Below are positions 45,856 to 58,477 of a stretch of DNA of 64,000 nucleotides, in pieces (position 1 is the first letter of the stretch; each line of letters begins with the position of its first letter). The notes under the pieces were generated by a model. It worked only from the letters and a program-made list of their open reading frames with translations, made no database searches and was not told the origin of the DNA. The stretch covers positions 9,544,501 to 9,608,500 of the forward strand of contig NC_084935.1 of assembly GCF_958298935.1 (NCBI RefSeq), written 5' to 3'. The DNA is from Phragmites australis. Taxonomy: Eukaryota; Streptophyta; Magnoliopsida; Poales; Poaceae. A program made the translations under genes and the position numbers.

Positions 45856-48800
45856 TCACCGGAGGCTGTTGACGAAGGCGAGGAGCGAGTCCACGTCCCT
45901 CTTCTCCGACGGGTACTTGATGGGCCTGGCGGTGCGGCTCGGGAACAGGAGCACCGTCGGGAAGCTCTGCAGCTGCAGCTCCGCCTGCGCGAACGGCTTC
46001 TGCTCGCCGTCGGCGCGGAACTTGGCCACCTTCACGCCGGAGCCCACCAGCTTCTCGGCCAGCTCGACGTAGGACGCCTCCATCGCCTGGCAGAACGGGC
46101 ACCAGGGCGCGTACAGCACGACGAGCCACGGCTCCGAGCGGTTCTCCAGCCGCAGCAGGTTCTCGATCCCGGGACGGGTGAGGGAGACGACGGCCTGGCT
46201 CTGGAAGATGTCCGGGGCGCCGGCCGAGCCGTTCCCGCCGTTGGCTGACTTTGGCGCCGCCTGACCGTCCTTCTCGATGTTGCCCTTGTGCAGGCCGCAC
46301 TCCTTGGCCTTGGCGTCCTCCCACCACCACCGACCTTCCCTCTCGTGCTGACCCGGCAGGACCGGCCTGGTGCATGGCTCGCATCCAATGGACACGTAAC
46401 CCTGAAGAACACAGTTGATCCAGTGCGCAAATGTCAATCGCATGCACATCTAAAACATCTCAAGATGAAGAGGTTCAAAATTGTAATAACATGTTTAGCT
46501 AGTTTATGATCATAGTTTCATTGACACAATTTTTTTAGCTGTTCGATCTAGCGCTGAAATGTTCATAGGTGAGTTGCAAGACATAATGGAAGCTTGAGCT
46601 GCAACAGCAGTACGTACTTGAGCATGCAGGGGGTTGACAGGGACGTCCATGGTCCTCAGGAATGTCCAGATGTCCTTGCCGTCGACGTTGGCCACGGGGT
46701 TCCACTTGATCAAGCTACCAGCTCCACCATCCAACCCTTCAAAGGAAGGATCAACCTGCGTTGACACCAATTGCGCGCACAATCAGACGTCAGAAAATCA
46801 AACTCCATACAGAGATCGAAACACCATGGATGGAACGCAAGAGCGTACCTGAACGATGGGGATGCTGGCCCTGGTGCCGGGGGACTGGTCCTTCCTCTGT
46901 CCGGTGATCCAGGCCCTGAGCCCCTTGAGTGCCCTGCGCAGCGGCCGCACCTTGCGCACCCGGCAGCACTCCTGGTGGCCGTCCTCGTAGAAGGAGAAGA
47001 GGCCCTTGCTCCGCACCAGCGCCTGCACCTCACCGGCGTCCGGGAACATGTACTCGATGCGGATGCCGTAGTGCTTCTCCACCTTGTCGAAGAACTGGTA
47101 CGTCTCCGGGTTCAGCCGGCCCGTGTCCAGGCTGAACACCCGGAAGGGACGCCCCGTCAGCTTCGCGTACTCGATCAGCGCCACGTCCTCGGCACCACTG
47201 CACGAGGCAAGAGCGATCGACATCAGTGATCAGGTGTTGAAATTGCTTAGATCATCATCAGGAAGGGCATACTATTGCACAGTCAAACTAAATGCGGATT
47301 ACGAATTGAATACGTTACGATATTGCTACTACTTTTAGGACAATTTTTATGCTCTTATTAAGCTCGCTGCATCACAAGTTTACATGTACTCTACTTGATG
47401 CACATAGTATGACCTATGAGGACATTGTATATATGATGCAAATCCGTGTGAGGATATTTGGCATCATACCATGCACGGGATCATGCCAATATGCATGTTT
47501 ATGCACCAAGTGCCTGATACAAAACAACAAGCTGGGTGAGGCTATCCCGTATATTGATACACAAGACATGTACATCCATGTCACACTTAAAGGACCAGCA
47601 ACATATATAATCCTACACGACGAGTTCAACATGCGTCTCATACTTTGGCATCTCCTCTAAGAAGCCTAGTATGCACTAGACTAAGAGCACATACATTATG
47701 TATGTTATACTGACATACATGCAGAGCTTTAGCTTTAAGAATTTTTAAAGTAATATATCTATAGCTTAGAAATTTGTGTAGCTCAAGATGAGGTTACACT
47801 AAGGTGTTTACATAACTTATCTTATTTATATGTAGATTAAAGTGGATATTTAAATCATTTTTATATGTAGATTAAAGTAGATATTTAAATCACTTTATAT
47901 TAAATTACAAAATCAGATATGAGATAAAGCAGAAAGTCATACCTAACATGATCTATATCTCTAGCTTTACTGAAAGCAAAAGGAGTAGAACCCATAGGAA
48001 TCTTGTTATGCCACAATATCAATTTTAGACGCCATTACTTTTATGGTTTCGTTTGATGGTCAAACAACTAGTTTGTCCACTTGTGCGTGGATGGTGGGCC
48101 ATGATTCTAGCTCCGGTCGAAAGCACAATCTTGGACCCCCCAGATTCAATGAACCTGGACGTGTCCCAGGCTTTGCTCACCCGTCCAGATACGCATTGGA
48201 ATACGAAGCTTACGGGTTTTTTCAAGAGGAGCTAACGGGTTGGGTTGTACTAGCTTAATCCAACCTAAACACTTAAACTGCATGATTACAAAATTAAAAA
48301 GGGAGTACCTAATGGGTGTAAGACTGTCAGGACCATGAACTATCATCATTCATAATGTATGTATATGAAGGATTTCAATTTCGTTTTATATTCTCTTTCA
48401 CCAGTGAAAATTAATTTTATTCCATTATATCCTTACTACAACTTAATATAGACTACGTGTACCGTAACCTTTCTGGACCCATATGTCAGTCGTGGGACCC
48501 ATAGTTCAGTGACGCCCAAGGCGACCTAGAGTAATAGGAATCTCTGCGGCCACAGGTTCGGAAGATACCATGATGCCGGCAGGAAATTCCTTCCCATGAT
48601 GCCGCGAGCATAACGGGCCGTACCTCGGCGCGCCTAAACCCAGTCCACCATGGACCGACCAAGAGCCTAACGGTAACGAAGCCAAAGCCAAATGGGCGAA
48701 TCCAACAAGCAATGGATCAAACCCGATAAGGAGAAAGAACCGCGCACTGGACTCACCTGAAGGCGATGGCGATGTCGGATCCGAACATGGCGAGCGCCCG

Positions 48801-49380
48801 ATCCATGACCTCCAGCGGCGACGCGCCCTCCAGCTCACGGGCCAGGGCCTCGTAGTCCACCGCGGCAGGGATGGCCGAGGCCGCCTCCTCAGCCACGGGC
48901 GCGGCCGGGGCCGCCAAGGCCGCGGAGACCGACACCGGCTGCCTCCCCGGCTCCGCCGCGCGCAGCGGGCGCACCGCCCGAGCGCGCTGGCCCCTCGCCG
49001 CCGCAGGGGCCGCGGCCACCTGCTGCCTCACGGCGCCAATCCTCGTGGCTGCACACCCAACGGATAGAGGAATTTCAGACGGATTGTCGACTCTTGCTTG
49101 AAATGCGGAAGAATTCTGATACGAAGCCGCGCATTTCGCGGGTAGAAATCTCACAGAATGCTCAACCCAAACGCGAAATCCCCAAATTCAAACAGGAAAC
49201 AGTGGACGCTTCAAGCTTAGGAACCAAGAAATTTTTCGCTAAACCCACCAATTCGAGCAGAATTCTTTACAAAACCACGGAATTAAACACAACAAAGCCA
49301 AAGCTTGAGAACAGAATCTCACCTTTGACGTCGCGGAGGTCGGCGGAGAGCGACGAGAAGGAGGCGGTAGCGGAAGCCAT
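45856..49380 (-). CDS. APR: 5'-adenylylsulfate (APS) reductase, plastid, five exons
   Basis: Exons on the minus strand: 49380-49323, 49048-48757, 47197-46849, 46755-46618, 46401-45856. All introns are GT-AG, and the joined frame is intact with 460 residues, the usual plant length. The enzyme reduces APS to sulfite in the plastid, using glutathione, as the committed step of sulfate assimilation. Residues 1 to about 70 form a Ser/Ala/Arg-rich transit peptide. The reductase domain has SLDTGRL (139-145), the Cys pair in ECCRVRK (194-195) and CEPC (286, 289) that bind the [4Fe-4S] cluster, and the catalytic ECGLH (Cys314). The C-terminal thioredoxin/glutaredoxin-like domain has WCPFC (379-383). 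The 1.56-kb second intron carries a 35-bp tandem duplication and a possible MITE. Confidence 0.97.
47198..48756 (-). other. second intron of APR, 1559 bp
   Basis: Contains a tandem duplication of 35 bp (47826-47860 and 47861-47895, two differences). It also has a possible inverted-repeat MITE (about 47683-47967: ctaagagcacatacattatg against the reverse complement of acatgatctatatctctag), without a clear target duplication. Confidence 0.5.
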
Positions 49381-49510
49381 TGAAGCTCTCTGCCTCTCCG
49401 GGGGCTTCCAAATTCGCAGTGATTTTTCTCGAGCAAATGCGTTTGCTCCTGCGTTCTTTTCTGTGGCGTTCGGGGGGAAACGAGCGGGTGGTTACATATA
49501 GCGCTGGCGG
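49381..49510 (-). promoter_or_regulatory. APR 5' UTR and core promoter candidate
   Basis: The minus strand has CTATATGTAACC at about 49492-49503, roughly 115 bases upstream of the ATG, a plausible TATA box. No sulfur-responsive element was assigned. Confidence 0.45.
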
Positions 49511-51523
49511 CGCCTGGGTTCATCGCACCTGGACGGGTTCCGGAGTGGCAGCCGTGGGGACACGTGGCAGTGGGCGGTTGGCTGAGCGCACGCGCGGCTT
49601 CGTGGCCGATCGAAGCAGGGGCGTCACTGGGCACCGCGGAGATGAAAGGCCCGGCCCGGCCTGAGTGGGCACCACATGGCAGTGGAACTGACGTAGGGGG
49701 CGATGAGCTGGCTGGTTGTGTGGCTGCCTCACGTCCCCTAGGCAAATGGTAGATATGGCTCGTTGAGTTGTTTCTCAAGTCTAAAAAAGAGATGTTTATT
49801 AGGGCGCTCAGCGATCAGAACTACAGCTTCTCAGAAATGTAACGAATAAATAATCACTATGGACATTTTCGCTAAAACGTTCCAGGTAAAGATAAAGGTG
49901 TAGCTCCGTTTATAGTTTTATCCAATATAACTTAGTATATGTGAAGTGAAAATGTGCTTTCTCTATAAATATAGAGTATAACCATAACTATATATGTATT
50001 ATAATGTACATATTTGTTATGTGTTTTAGATAAATATATATTTGTTTTGTGTTCTATTTTTTTCTTAATTACTTTTTTTAGATTGAACTGTGTATGCTTG
50101 TTTTAATGTTGACCACACGGATCAGCGTTAAGCAACTCAACCAACATTACACAATAAGTAAAACTATTTGCTATTAGTTGTACCTAGGAAAGAGGGAATA
50201 ACTGCGCAGGAATGAGGCAGTGCAGAGCTGCAGACCAAGGGAGGGAGAAACCATAATAAAACCTGGTCAATTTCAGATCCATCCTAATGGATAATTTGGT
50301 TAGGTCTAGGTCAAATTCATAACCCCTCATGTTTCCCTTTTTCTAGCCTCACAAATTAAACCCGAGCATCAACAATTCGAAAAAAGGGTCCAAGTAATTT
50401 TCTTTTGGAGTTTTAGGTACGATACCCAGCAACGGGCGAGAACGTTTACAGCTGCATATTCAGCGTTATTACATCACCAAAGGCGACGCATCTCAACGTG
50501 CTTGCAGTTCCATCCCCTTTATGCCATTTATTTATCCCCAGAAGCCACACCGTTCCCGTCGCGCAGAAGATCCCTCCTCACCCTACACAACCATCGTCTG
50601 GCTCCGCTTGCATACAGCCTGACAACACCGAGGTCGCTAATCACGCGACGACTCTATCCAAGACTCCTGTCCCAGTGCCCGTCACGGCGCACAAAAAGAT
50701 TATTTGCGCTAACGTCACGGCACGCGCTGATCGCCCGGACCCGGCGCGAAGATTCGTCGCGTTTGCGTGCGCCGGCGACTCGGCGACCGATTGCGCCGGT
50801 TGGGGTCGCCTCGCCTCGCCGCCGAGAGCCTTTTGGACGTGGACCGCCAAGATTCGGCAGCTCGGAGAAGAATCCGAGGCAGGTCGCATTTCACCGTGGA
50901 CGTAGGTTGACACCACTCGATCCTGATTGGCAGGGAGGCCAGAAAAGTGTAATGCGCAGCGGCGATAAGGAGGAATAAATTATGGAACGTGGCTGTTTGG
51001 GGGCGGCTCCTAACTGGTTCCTGGGGGCAGAGATCTTTGGGGTCAACAAATCGCCAAAACCAAAAGGGTCACTCTAGGAGTGGCAATCGGCAAACTGATA
51101 GTGCTAATAGTTGGCTTCTTCTTCTTTTCCGACCCCCTTAAAAAAGTTTCTGCGTAATGTATGTTTCGGTGCCTGTTTGGTTTTGGACATTAGGAAGCCA
51201 GACTAAATTTTGATCATACGCATGTGACTAAGCCTGCGTTTAGTTTAAAGCTAAAATTTTGGAGTTTTTTAGCCGTGCTTGTCTACAGTCAACTAACGGC
51301 TAGGGTAAATTTTGAGCGGCCGATTTAGCCACATAAGTTTTGGCCACGATACTAAATTTTGGCTTGAGCACGAATCAAACAACTATTTTTTCATCAAATT
51401 TTGATATTTCTCTGATTTTGACCATGTCTAATTTTTGGCTTGGCACAATAAGACCTGCAACCAAATAGCCCCTCACTGTAAAATTTATACGTCCCAAACA
51501 TATGTTGGCCCCAAAAAGATAAG
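49511..51523. other. intergenic region, with a GC-rich island
   Basis: 50560-50960 is CpG-rich and open in two plus frames, but no domain is recognised and there is no similarity between frames and known products. It could be a promoter or a decayed exon. About 51170-51480 has termini resembling Tourist-type MITEs (tgcctgtttggttttgg against the reverse complement of gcaaccaaatagcccctcac), with no target duplication. Confidence 0.45.
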
Positions 51524-52981
51524 CACTACGTAAAAAAGACATACATGACGGGTGATAATTATCATAGGTGATAGGTTTCACACCTGTCACCGTAAACGCG
51601 TCACTAATGATGAGTCATAAGTGATAGATCGTAATCTTGATCCGTTATTTATGACTTTTCCCTGATGAACGATTTTCGTATTTTTTGACACGAAAAAAGT
51701 CAAAAAAATCACCCAAGCCATCCCACGCATGGGCCATTACCACTTGCCACGTGTCACTTGCTATTTTCACACTATTTTTATACTCTTTGTTCCATGGGGA
51801 TAGAACCAACGACCTACCCTCTTGCGCATAGCCGTCTTACCACCTCACCGTCTCGTGCATTCTGAAGAAAGCCAAATATTTTATTACTTTAACCTTTTTT
51901 GTCGATGTTCATCAATGATAGGTCACAATTATGATCCGTTGCTGATGACTATTTTTGTCAAATTGTTGATATACATATAAAATTTTATGAAATTTAGAAT
52001 ATCTCATGCCAAATTTGCATAAATATTTTATGATTTCAGAATATCCCATGTTAATCATTGCAATTTAATAGGTGAACCGAAGTGTCTTCGGTAAAATAAG
52101 CATAACTTTTACATAAAGACTCTGATTTCAATGTTTTCTTGACTCTACGGATATAAAAAAAAAGTTGCATTCGTTTCTCTCCAACCTTATCAGGTTTGGT
52201 GAATTTTTTGATATCAAATTTCTCGTCCCTTAAAGTTTCTGCAACTTTTCAAAACGCGCGTTTGTATCCATAGTCGTTACCCTTTACATCAAAATTGAAC
52301 AAAAATGTACAATGATTCATATTCTAGTGTTGCTGAGGTGAGAAAAATAGGAGAAAATTAATAAAATAAATAAAATATTTGTGAAAGATGAAGTGACCAA
52401 AAGATCTTATATCAAAAGAATGGAAAGGCATGCTCACATATTGCACACATGTAACTAACAACTCTCTTTGTCCATAAATATATACCGTTTAAAATATTGA
52501 TAAATTAAAGCTTAATTTGATACTCTTTTTACGTAATCATGAAAATGCTTGTTGCCTTTTTTTTTTGCCATAGCTTAGTCAATGTATTTTTTTCCAACTC
52601 AAACTGTTCCATAAAGTATTGGGCTCTTGTGCATGCTTATATATATTGGTGAATGATTTAAACAGTTTAAAAATGATGGGTCATCTAGTCATTAGTGATG
52701 GATCAAGCTATCCCATCATTGGTGATGGGTCATAATTTGATCAATCACTCATAACTGGTATATGATAATTCATCACTGATGAGTTAATTATAAATAAGGG
52801 GTTACAACTTGGCTCATCACTTATGTCATCGGTGACGATAAACTTTAAGACATGTCACTGATGACCTTATAAGTAACGATCATAATCTAATCCCGATCTG
52901 AGACTATATAAGTGACGAGTCGTAGCAAAAACTGTCACTTTCTTTAGTGACAGATCATCAGGATCCTTCACTTATATAGTG
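51524..52981. mobile_element. CACTA-like non-autonomous element (1458 bp)
   Basis: The left end is cactacgtaaaaaagac and the right end is cttatatagtg (reverse complement CACTATATAAG). Subterminal variants of gtgatgggtcataatttgatc occur near both ends (about 51605-51640, 51912-51945, 52690-52750), as in En/Spm elements. The 3-bp flanks (aag and tct) do not match, so one edge may be eroded. No transposase is present. Confidence 0.6.
51790..51860 (-). other. tRNA-like remnant inside the CACTA-like element
   Basis: The minus strand carries GTGGTAAGACGGC and, about 30 bases on, GGTTCTATCCC, resembling RNA polymerase III A and B boxes. No cloverleaf could be folded by eye. It may be a SINE or tRNA relic. 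Confidence 0.3.
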
Positions 52982-53353
52982 TCTACTATGTTTGTTTTTC
53001 ACTTAGTGATGGAAATAGAAAACCTTAAAATATTGTTTGTTTAAATAGTTTCTTGGCTGCCGTTTCGATTTTGGACAGGTTCCTTGCATCAACACTCGTT
53101 TTCGCGCAGGAAAATTGTGAGCTTGTTATTTGTATGGAATTTCCAAGTTGTCATCCGCATAGCATTTAGCAAGAATGCTGGTTTGCTAAAAACTAGGTTT
53201 CACCTATTCTGCGTTTTTTATATTCTGTCGAGTGTCAAATGCAGATGATACCTCAGAAAATGTTTGGAATCTGATCGGGTGGATCATTTTAGGTTGTGTA
53301 TGCCTTTACGATATATATGGGAGGCAAACATCTTCATTTCAAAGGACTGCATG

Positions 53354-53510
53354 CACTGGCGGAGCTTCTTTGGGGCCAATAGGGGCCTTGCCCCTTTACT
53401 TTAAAATTTTGTTGAAGAAAGTATTAATTTTACTACTTAATCGTTAACTATATACTAATTCTTCTCTCTACTGCCCTCCCCCCTCAATTCTTTGTCAAGC
53501 TCCACCGCTG
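53354..53510. mobile_element. hAT-type MITE (157 bp)
   Basis: The ends are cactggcggagctt and, as reverse complement of the right end, cagcggtggagctt. They are flanked by perfect 8-bp repeats actgcatg (53346-53353 and 53511-53518). Confidence 0.88.
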
Positions 53511-53535
53511 ACTGCATGGACGAGAGCATTGCTTT

Positions 53536-54332
53536 AGGGTGTGTTTGGTTTATAAGATGGGTATAGATGGGAGATGACCGTTTTAGTTTTTAGGGTATTT
53601 GGTTGTATGGATAGAGTGTCTAAAAATATAAAATATTATTTTTTAGATGTTGAATGGGAAGATCCAGGCGAAAAAAGCCAGACAGAGCCATCCAATGTCT
53701 GCTCCCGCGCTGGTTCGTGCTTTTGTCTGCTGTGTGTTTTCATTTTTTTTATTTAACTCTCAATTTTATTTAGAGTACAAGAGTGATAAAAAATTCTAAT
53801 TTTTCTTGGGAAAACTAAAGCTCACTAGCAACCCATTTTAATTGGTTTGATTAAAAAAATTAAGCCAATATTTAATTAAATTTCTCCAAAGAAGTCTACT
53901 TTTATAATGTTTTGCAATTTTTAATACCTCAAATAAATTCTCACAAATCTAGAAAAATTTATTAATATTCTTCTCATGTAATGTACTAATTTATAAAAAT
54001 ATTTCCAATACTAGGATATTTTGTGAAAAAGTGAGTTCTTTTATAATGCTCTATTTATATGTATTTTTTATTATTTCATGTGATATTCTTTTTTAATTCA
54101 ATTTGAATTCAAACAAATGCAAATACGCACAAATTCATCTAAATGCTGCATAATCAATGGGTAAATTCACCAAAAAATCATTATAACCAACTCAGCCTAT
54201 CAAATCCATCGAACCAAATAGAAAACTGGTTTATCCCATCTATTCAAACCAAATAGAAAATTGAATCATCCTATCTTAAAAAATATGAATTGTCATATTC
54301 TATCCAACCTCGCCCTTTAACCAAACTTACCC
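53536..54332. mobile_element. possible MITE with TAGGGTGTGTTTGGTT-type ends
   Basis: The left end tagggtgtgtttggtttata matches the reverse complement of the right end (tagggtaagtttggttaaag). Further inverted similarity exists inside (gatgggtatagatggg). No target duplication was found. Confidence 0.45.
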
Positions 54333-54945
54333 TATAAGTTGAACTAAATTTTAACGAACTGGATCCCGTCGGTCCCTCCTTTATTACACCCTAAAAATGA
54401 GAACTTTGGAGTTGTGAATGTGTCCTAACGGACCTTTCAAATTCTAGGTAAAACATTGATAATCGTTTGTTAAATTCAGTGAATTTTTGTAAATAGGTAG
54501 CCACGCAAGTTTTGTTTATGTATAGTTACACCATACAGGGTCAAAATCGTGGCTCTCCCACTGTATTTGTTCTTTTCTCTCTCCAGGCATATTCTCAATG
54601 TGACGGGGACTTCTAAGATCGCCATGAATCTCGCCGTCTCTTTCACTGCAATAGTTTCAATTTAGTTTTGTGCGGTTTAGTTAGCTTCTGTCTAAGTGGT
54701 TGCAGTTTTTCTGAACTTTTTAGTGGCTACACACCCACCGCCACTGTCTTTCATTTTGCGATCATGCGATGCATGCACGAAAGTGTAGACCAAAAGGAGT
54801 GATCGAGCTCGGCAGCTAGCTATCGCTAACAAGATGTGGCAACCCAGAACCGTTCCCTTCGTTGTGGTGGAGTGTGGACGCTGAAACGGGAGGCGGGCGG
54901 CGGGGTGCTTTTTAGCCTCCAGCAACAATAACTTAGTGCGGATAA
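54333..54945. other. intergenic, no gene
   Basis: Short frames only, none supported. Confidence 0.5.
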
Positions 54946-55240
54946 GATCGTCTCCAGCAGAGAAAGCAAATTTACAGAATCCAGTACTACTGTAGCAACT
55001 GTTCACAGAGGCTGCAGTGGACTGAAGGGAGGAAAACACAGATGGTTACTGTAGCAACAATGTAGTAGTACTGTTTACAGAGTCTGACAGCGGGACCGAA
55101 GAGAGAAAAAGAAGAGTAGAAGGTAAAAAATGGGGTAGTTGTTGGAGATGAAAAAAAATAAGAGATGTTGTAATAATGATGGGGGATGTTGTAATAGTAT
55201 TTTTTAGAATAAAAATTTAAGGTAGCTGTTGGAGATGGCC
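54946..55240. mobile_element. Tourist/Harbinger-like MITE (295 bp)
   Basis: Ends gatcgtctccagcag and ctgttggagatggcc are inverted repeats, flanked by TAA on both sides (54943-54945 and 55241-55243). It contains several tactgtagcaac motifs. Confidence 0.85.
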
Positions 55241-55622
55241 TAAGGCTCTATTTATTTTCTATTTTTATTAATGTCAGAAAATAGAAATCAAAATAAATGT
55301 GATTCTAAAAATAATAGTTTTAAAGAAGTCAGAAACCTGTTTATGAGAAAAATAAATTAAAACTGATAAATTCGCTTAGAGATATTTTTTTAAAAGCTAT
55401 ATGCTGAGAAATCAAAAATTTATTGTAGAAGTCAATAGCATATTTTAAAAAATAGTTTTTCAAAAAAAACACTGCATTTTAAAAAAACAAAAACAAAAGC
55501 ACGTACAAGCAGGCTTAAGTCCTTGTGTGGATCCAGAGCTTCATGTATGCATGAGAAGCTACTGACGGCATAGTTGGACGACATGCTTGTCTTTTTCGAG
55601 TGTCAACACAAGGATCATTTTA
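55241..55622. other. spacer between two related MITEs
   Basis: AT-rich, no gene. Confidence 0.5.
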
Positions 55623-55834
55623 GACCATCTCTAATAGTTACCTTAAATTTTCATCCTCAAAATACTATTACAGTATCCCCTATCACTATTACAGTATCTC
55701 CTATCTTTAACACTGTAGCAGTACTGTATCACTGGATAGAGGATCTGTTGGAGATGGATTTCTAGTGCTACAGTAGACCGTAAAGTACTGTAGCACTAGA
55801 ATTTGTAGGTTTGAGAACTCCGTTGGAGATGGTC
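55623..55834. mobile_element. Tourist/Harbinger-like MITE (212 bp), related to the previous one
   Basis: Ends gaccatctctaatag and ccgttggagatggtc, flanked by TTA on both sides (55620-55622 and 55835-55837). It shares tgtagcagtactgta motifs with the element at 54946. Confidence 0.87.
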
Positions 55835-57750
55835 TTATGCGAAATCGACGCTAGGAATGTAAGAAATCACAACAAATTCTAACGGAACCCCCGTATTTGA
55901 GGCAACTGATTTGTAGCATCAATAATGTCCTGATAACAATTTCACTAGGGACCGGGGGAGTGGGCACAACACACACCACATGACCCAGGACCGTTGATTA
56001 GCATGTGCAGGGTGGGCGACCGCAGAGGGCCCCCACCCTGCAAGGGTCTTATGTAGCTATCAATTCTACTTTACTAAAATTAATTTCTATAATTTTAGCT
56101 TATTAATTAGGTCAACAAGCTATTAATTTGGTCATTTATCTCACTGCGAACAGCTACGTCTTATGAATTTTTATACGAAGATTAGATAGAACTATACTAC
56201 TAAGTACTAAGTATGTTTTAGCCTTTAGGTGTAACTGAATTTTCATCACTCATTTAAATTGGATATTATGGTATAGTATATAGAATATAAATAGGCTCTT
56301 CACATACCACAACTCTTCTAGATTGGACATTATTATATTTTATGAATTTCTCAAATATTCCTCTTTTATTTATAAATATTGACCATATATAGCATTAATT
56401 CTGTTTTTAACAGTACACATACAACTGTATTCGAGAAAATATGTCTTCTTTTTTAGAGTGTAATTTCAATTTTATACAGGGTTCCTGTATACTGTGGTAC
56501 GGCCCTGTCATGACCGGATTCTCAAATCCTTTTCGGCGCTGTTGTGTGGACCTCGGCAAGACGGCAACACCTCAGGCATTATGGCCTCTGGTCTTCCGGC
56601 AGACTTGAGCGCAGGCTTATGGTATAGCCTACACAGGCCCGTACCGATGGCATGTGCAGGGTGCACAGGCAAAAAAACTAGGGCCCTCATTTTGTAAACA
56701 CTAGTAATTAGTAGTACTAATAAGAAATTATTGCATAAATAAAAGATTAAGTACTAAATAAAGAAAAGCATTTACTGCTAAGTAGAAACCTACCGACTAC
56801 ACCCGCAGTCTCTCCTTTCTAGAAAATTTCCTAGGCAGGCACGTCCATTTTTTTCTCTCTTCCCAATCGCATCAGCGACACAAGGCAATACAAATCTAAC
56901 TTTCTATATGAAATTAACTCCCATTTTAATTCTTCTCTTTATAGCTAATTGCTTTGCAAATTCTCAAAAATAAATCGGTTGGTAGTGAATAGGTGCGTTG
57001 CCTACAACCTCCATCTCTCATCTATTTTTTATCGGGTGGTTTTTCTTCTCACATCTCACGCATTGTTCTCCACTGTTGTGCATCGGTGTTGATTGTAGAC
57101 TTAGAGTTAGTCAGTTCAAGATTGGGAAGTGAGGATGCCGCCCTGTTTCATAGCCAAGCAGAGCAACCAAAGTCACATGTGTCGCCGCTCCATGATTCTA
57201 CCACATAAGAAAGATTTAGTGGATTGCCTACAATAGTACTAAAAAATAATATTTTACAGAAGGTTGCATATGGAAATTGAATCAAAGATTTGATATCAAG
57301 GAACGCTAGAAGGATGTCACGTTGCATCTAAAAGATTGATTATCTATACTTCTATACTCATATATAATTCACTAGTTGTGGCAGATCCGGATGATTTCCA
57401 CCATCCACTCGAGTTGATTAAATAATCACCGTGCAAAGTTAGATCCTGTTTTCTTCCAAAAATACTATCAATCACTCATTATTTGTCTTTCATACTAGAT
57501 GTCTCCTTCCATATGGTAATTCATCTCCTTCCACTTCAATCACGCACAAGTTCCATATGGAAAGAAGCACATGCAGCCAGTGGTAAGGACCTTGTTCATT
57601 AAAACTGTCACTTTGATAGAATTTGCACTATGATTTTATTTAAAAAAATATTTTGTATTATGAATATTAGATGATCATTGTCGATGATTGGTGAACCACC
57701 GATTTAATAAACTTGTTGAAGAAATAGAAGGTACTTAAAGTAGACAAATA
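55835..57750. other. intergenic, no supported gene
   Basis: Two GC-richer patches (55945-56045 and 56490-56690) share gcatgtgcagggtg and may be fragments of one repeat. Otherwise AT-rich with nothing recognised. Confidence 0.5.
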
Positions 57751-58477
57751 ATAAGGGAACACATAAGGATTTTTAGATAGGTTTGAACCTCTCTGAGGAT
57801 GATAAACATAGGTCTTGTTTGTCTTATATTAATCTGAGCCTTTTATAAGGAGGTGTGTAGGTAGTCTAGATGGATATAAAACTAGCCAGTGACTTCCTCC
57901 TCGGGTTTTGTTGGCTTGTATTGACTTGTGTAGCTCTAAGGACTTTGTATCGCTTGTCCTCTGTAGGGCCCATTAGCTCTGTATATATATAGGTATGTCG
58001 TATGTTCTCTGGACTCCTCATTTCTATTCTTAGAAATAAACCTTCACGGTTACGGGATGCCTTGGGTACCTACATGTGGTTTTCTTTCTTCTAGTGACCC
58101 CCTTCCCAGAAATAAAGATATGCCCCAAAAATTATGAAAAACGCTAGGGTGTTTGGATATGATAATTATTCATTATTCATCATTAAACCCCCACCAGTAC
58201 GTGAAATAAGGCTCTGACGGGTCAAGTATATAGTCAGGAAAGATAAGCATTTTGTCTGACCATGTCATCAAGTAGGACTTGAATCCCCGATTAGGGTAAA
58301 GCATCTAACTGGGTTTTTTGATTTTCTACTTAGGATTTTGAATGCCTTCAGGTCCCCAAGAGAGTTCTCGAGAAGCCATTTCATCCGAGTAGGTTTATGT
58401 TAGCTTTGCCCTTTGGAAGGAAAAAGGTTGTCATTGGTGAATTTTAAAAATTGAAACGTCGCAGTGGAGATTTCGGG

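Noticed and set aside
45794..46447. 217-residue minus frame overlapping the last APR exon
   Set aside because: It is an Arg/Gly-rich shadow frame; the thioredoxin motif WCPFC and the ECGLH motif are in the APR frame.
50498..50978. Two overlapping plus-strand frames in a CpG-rich island
   Set aside because: No domain, and both frames open at once, which indicates base composition rather than coding. Kept only as a GC-rich island.
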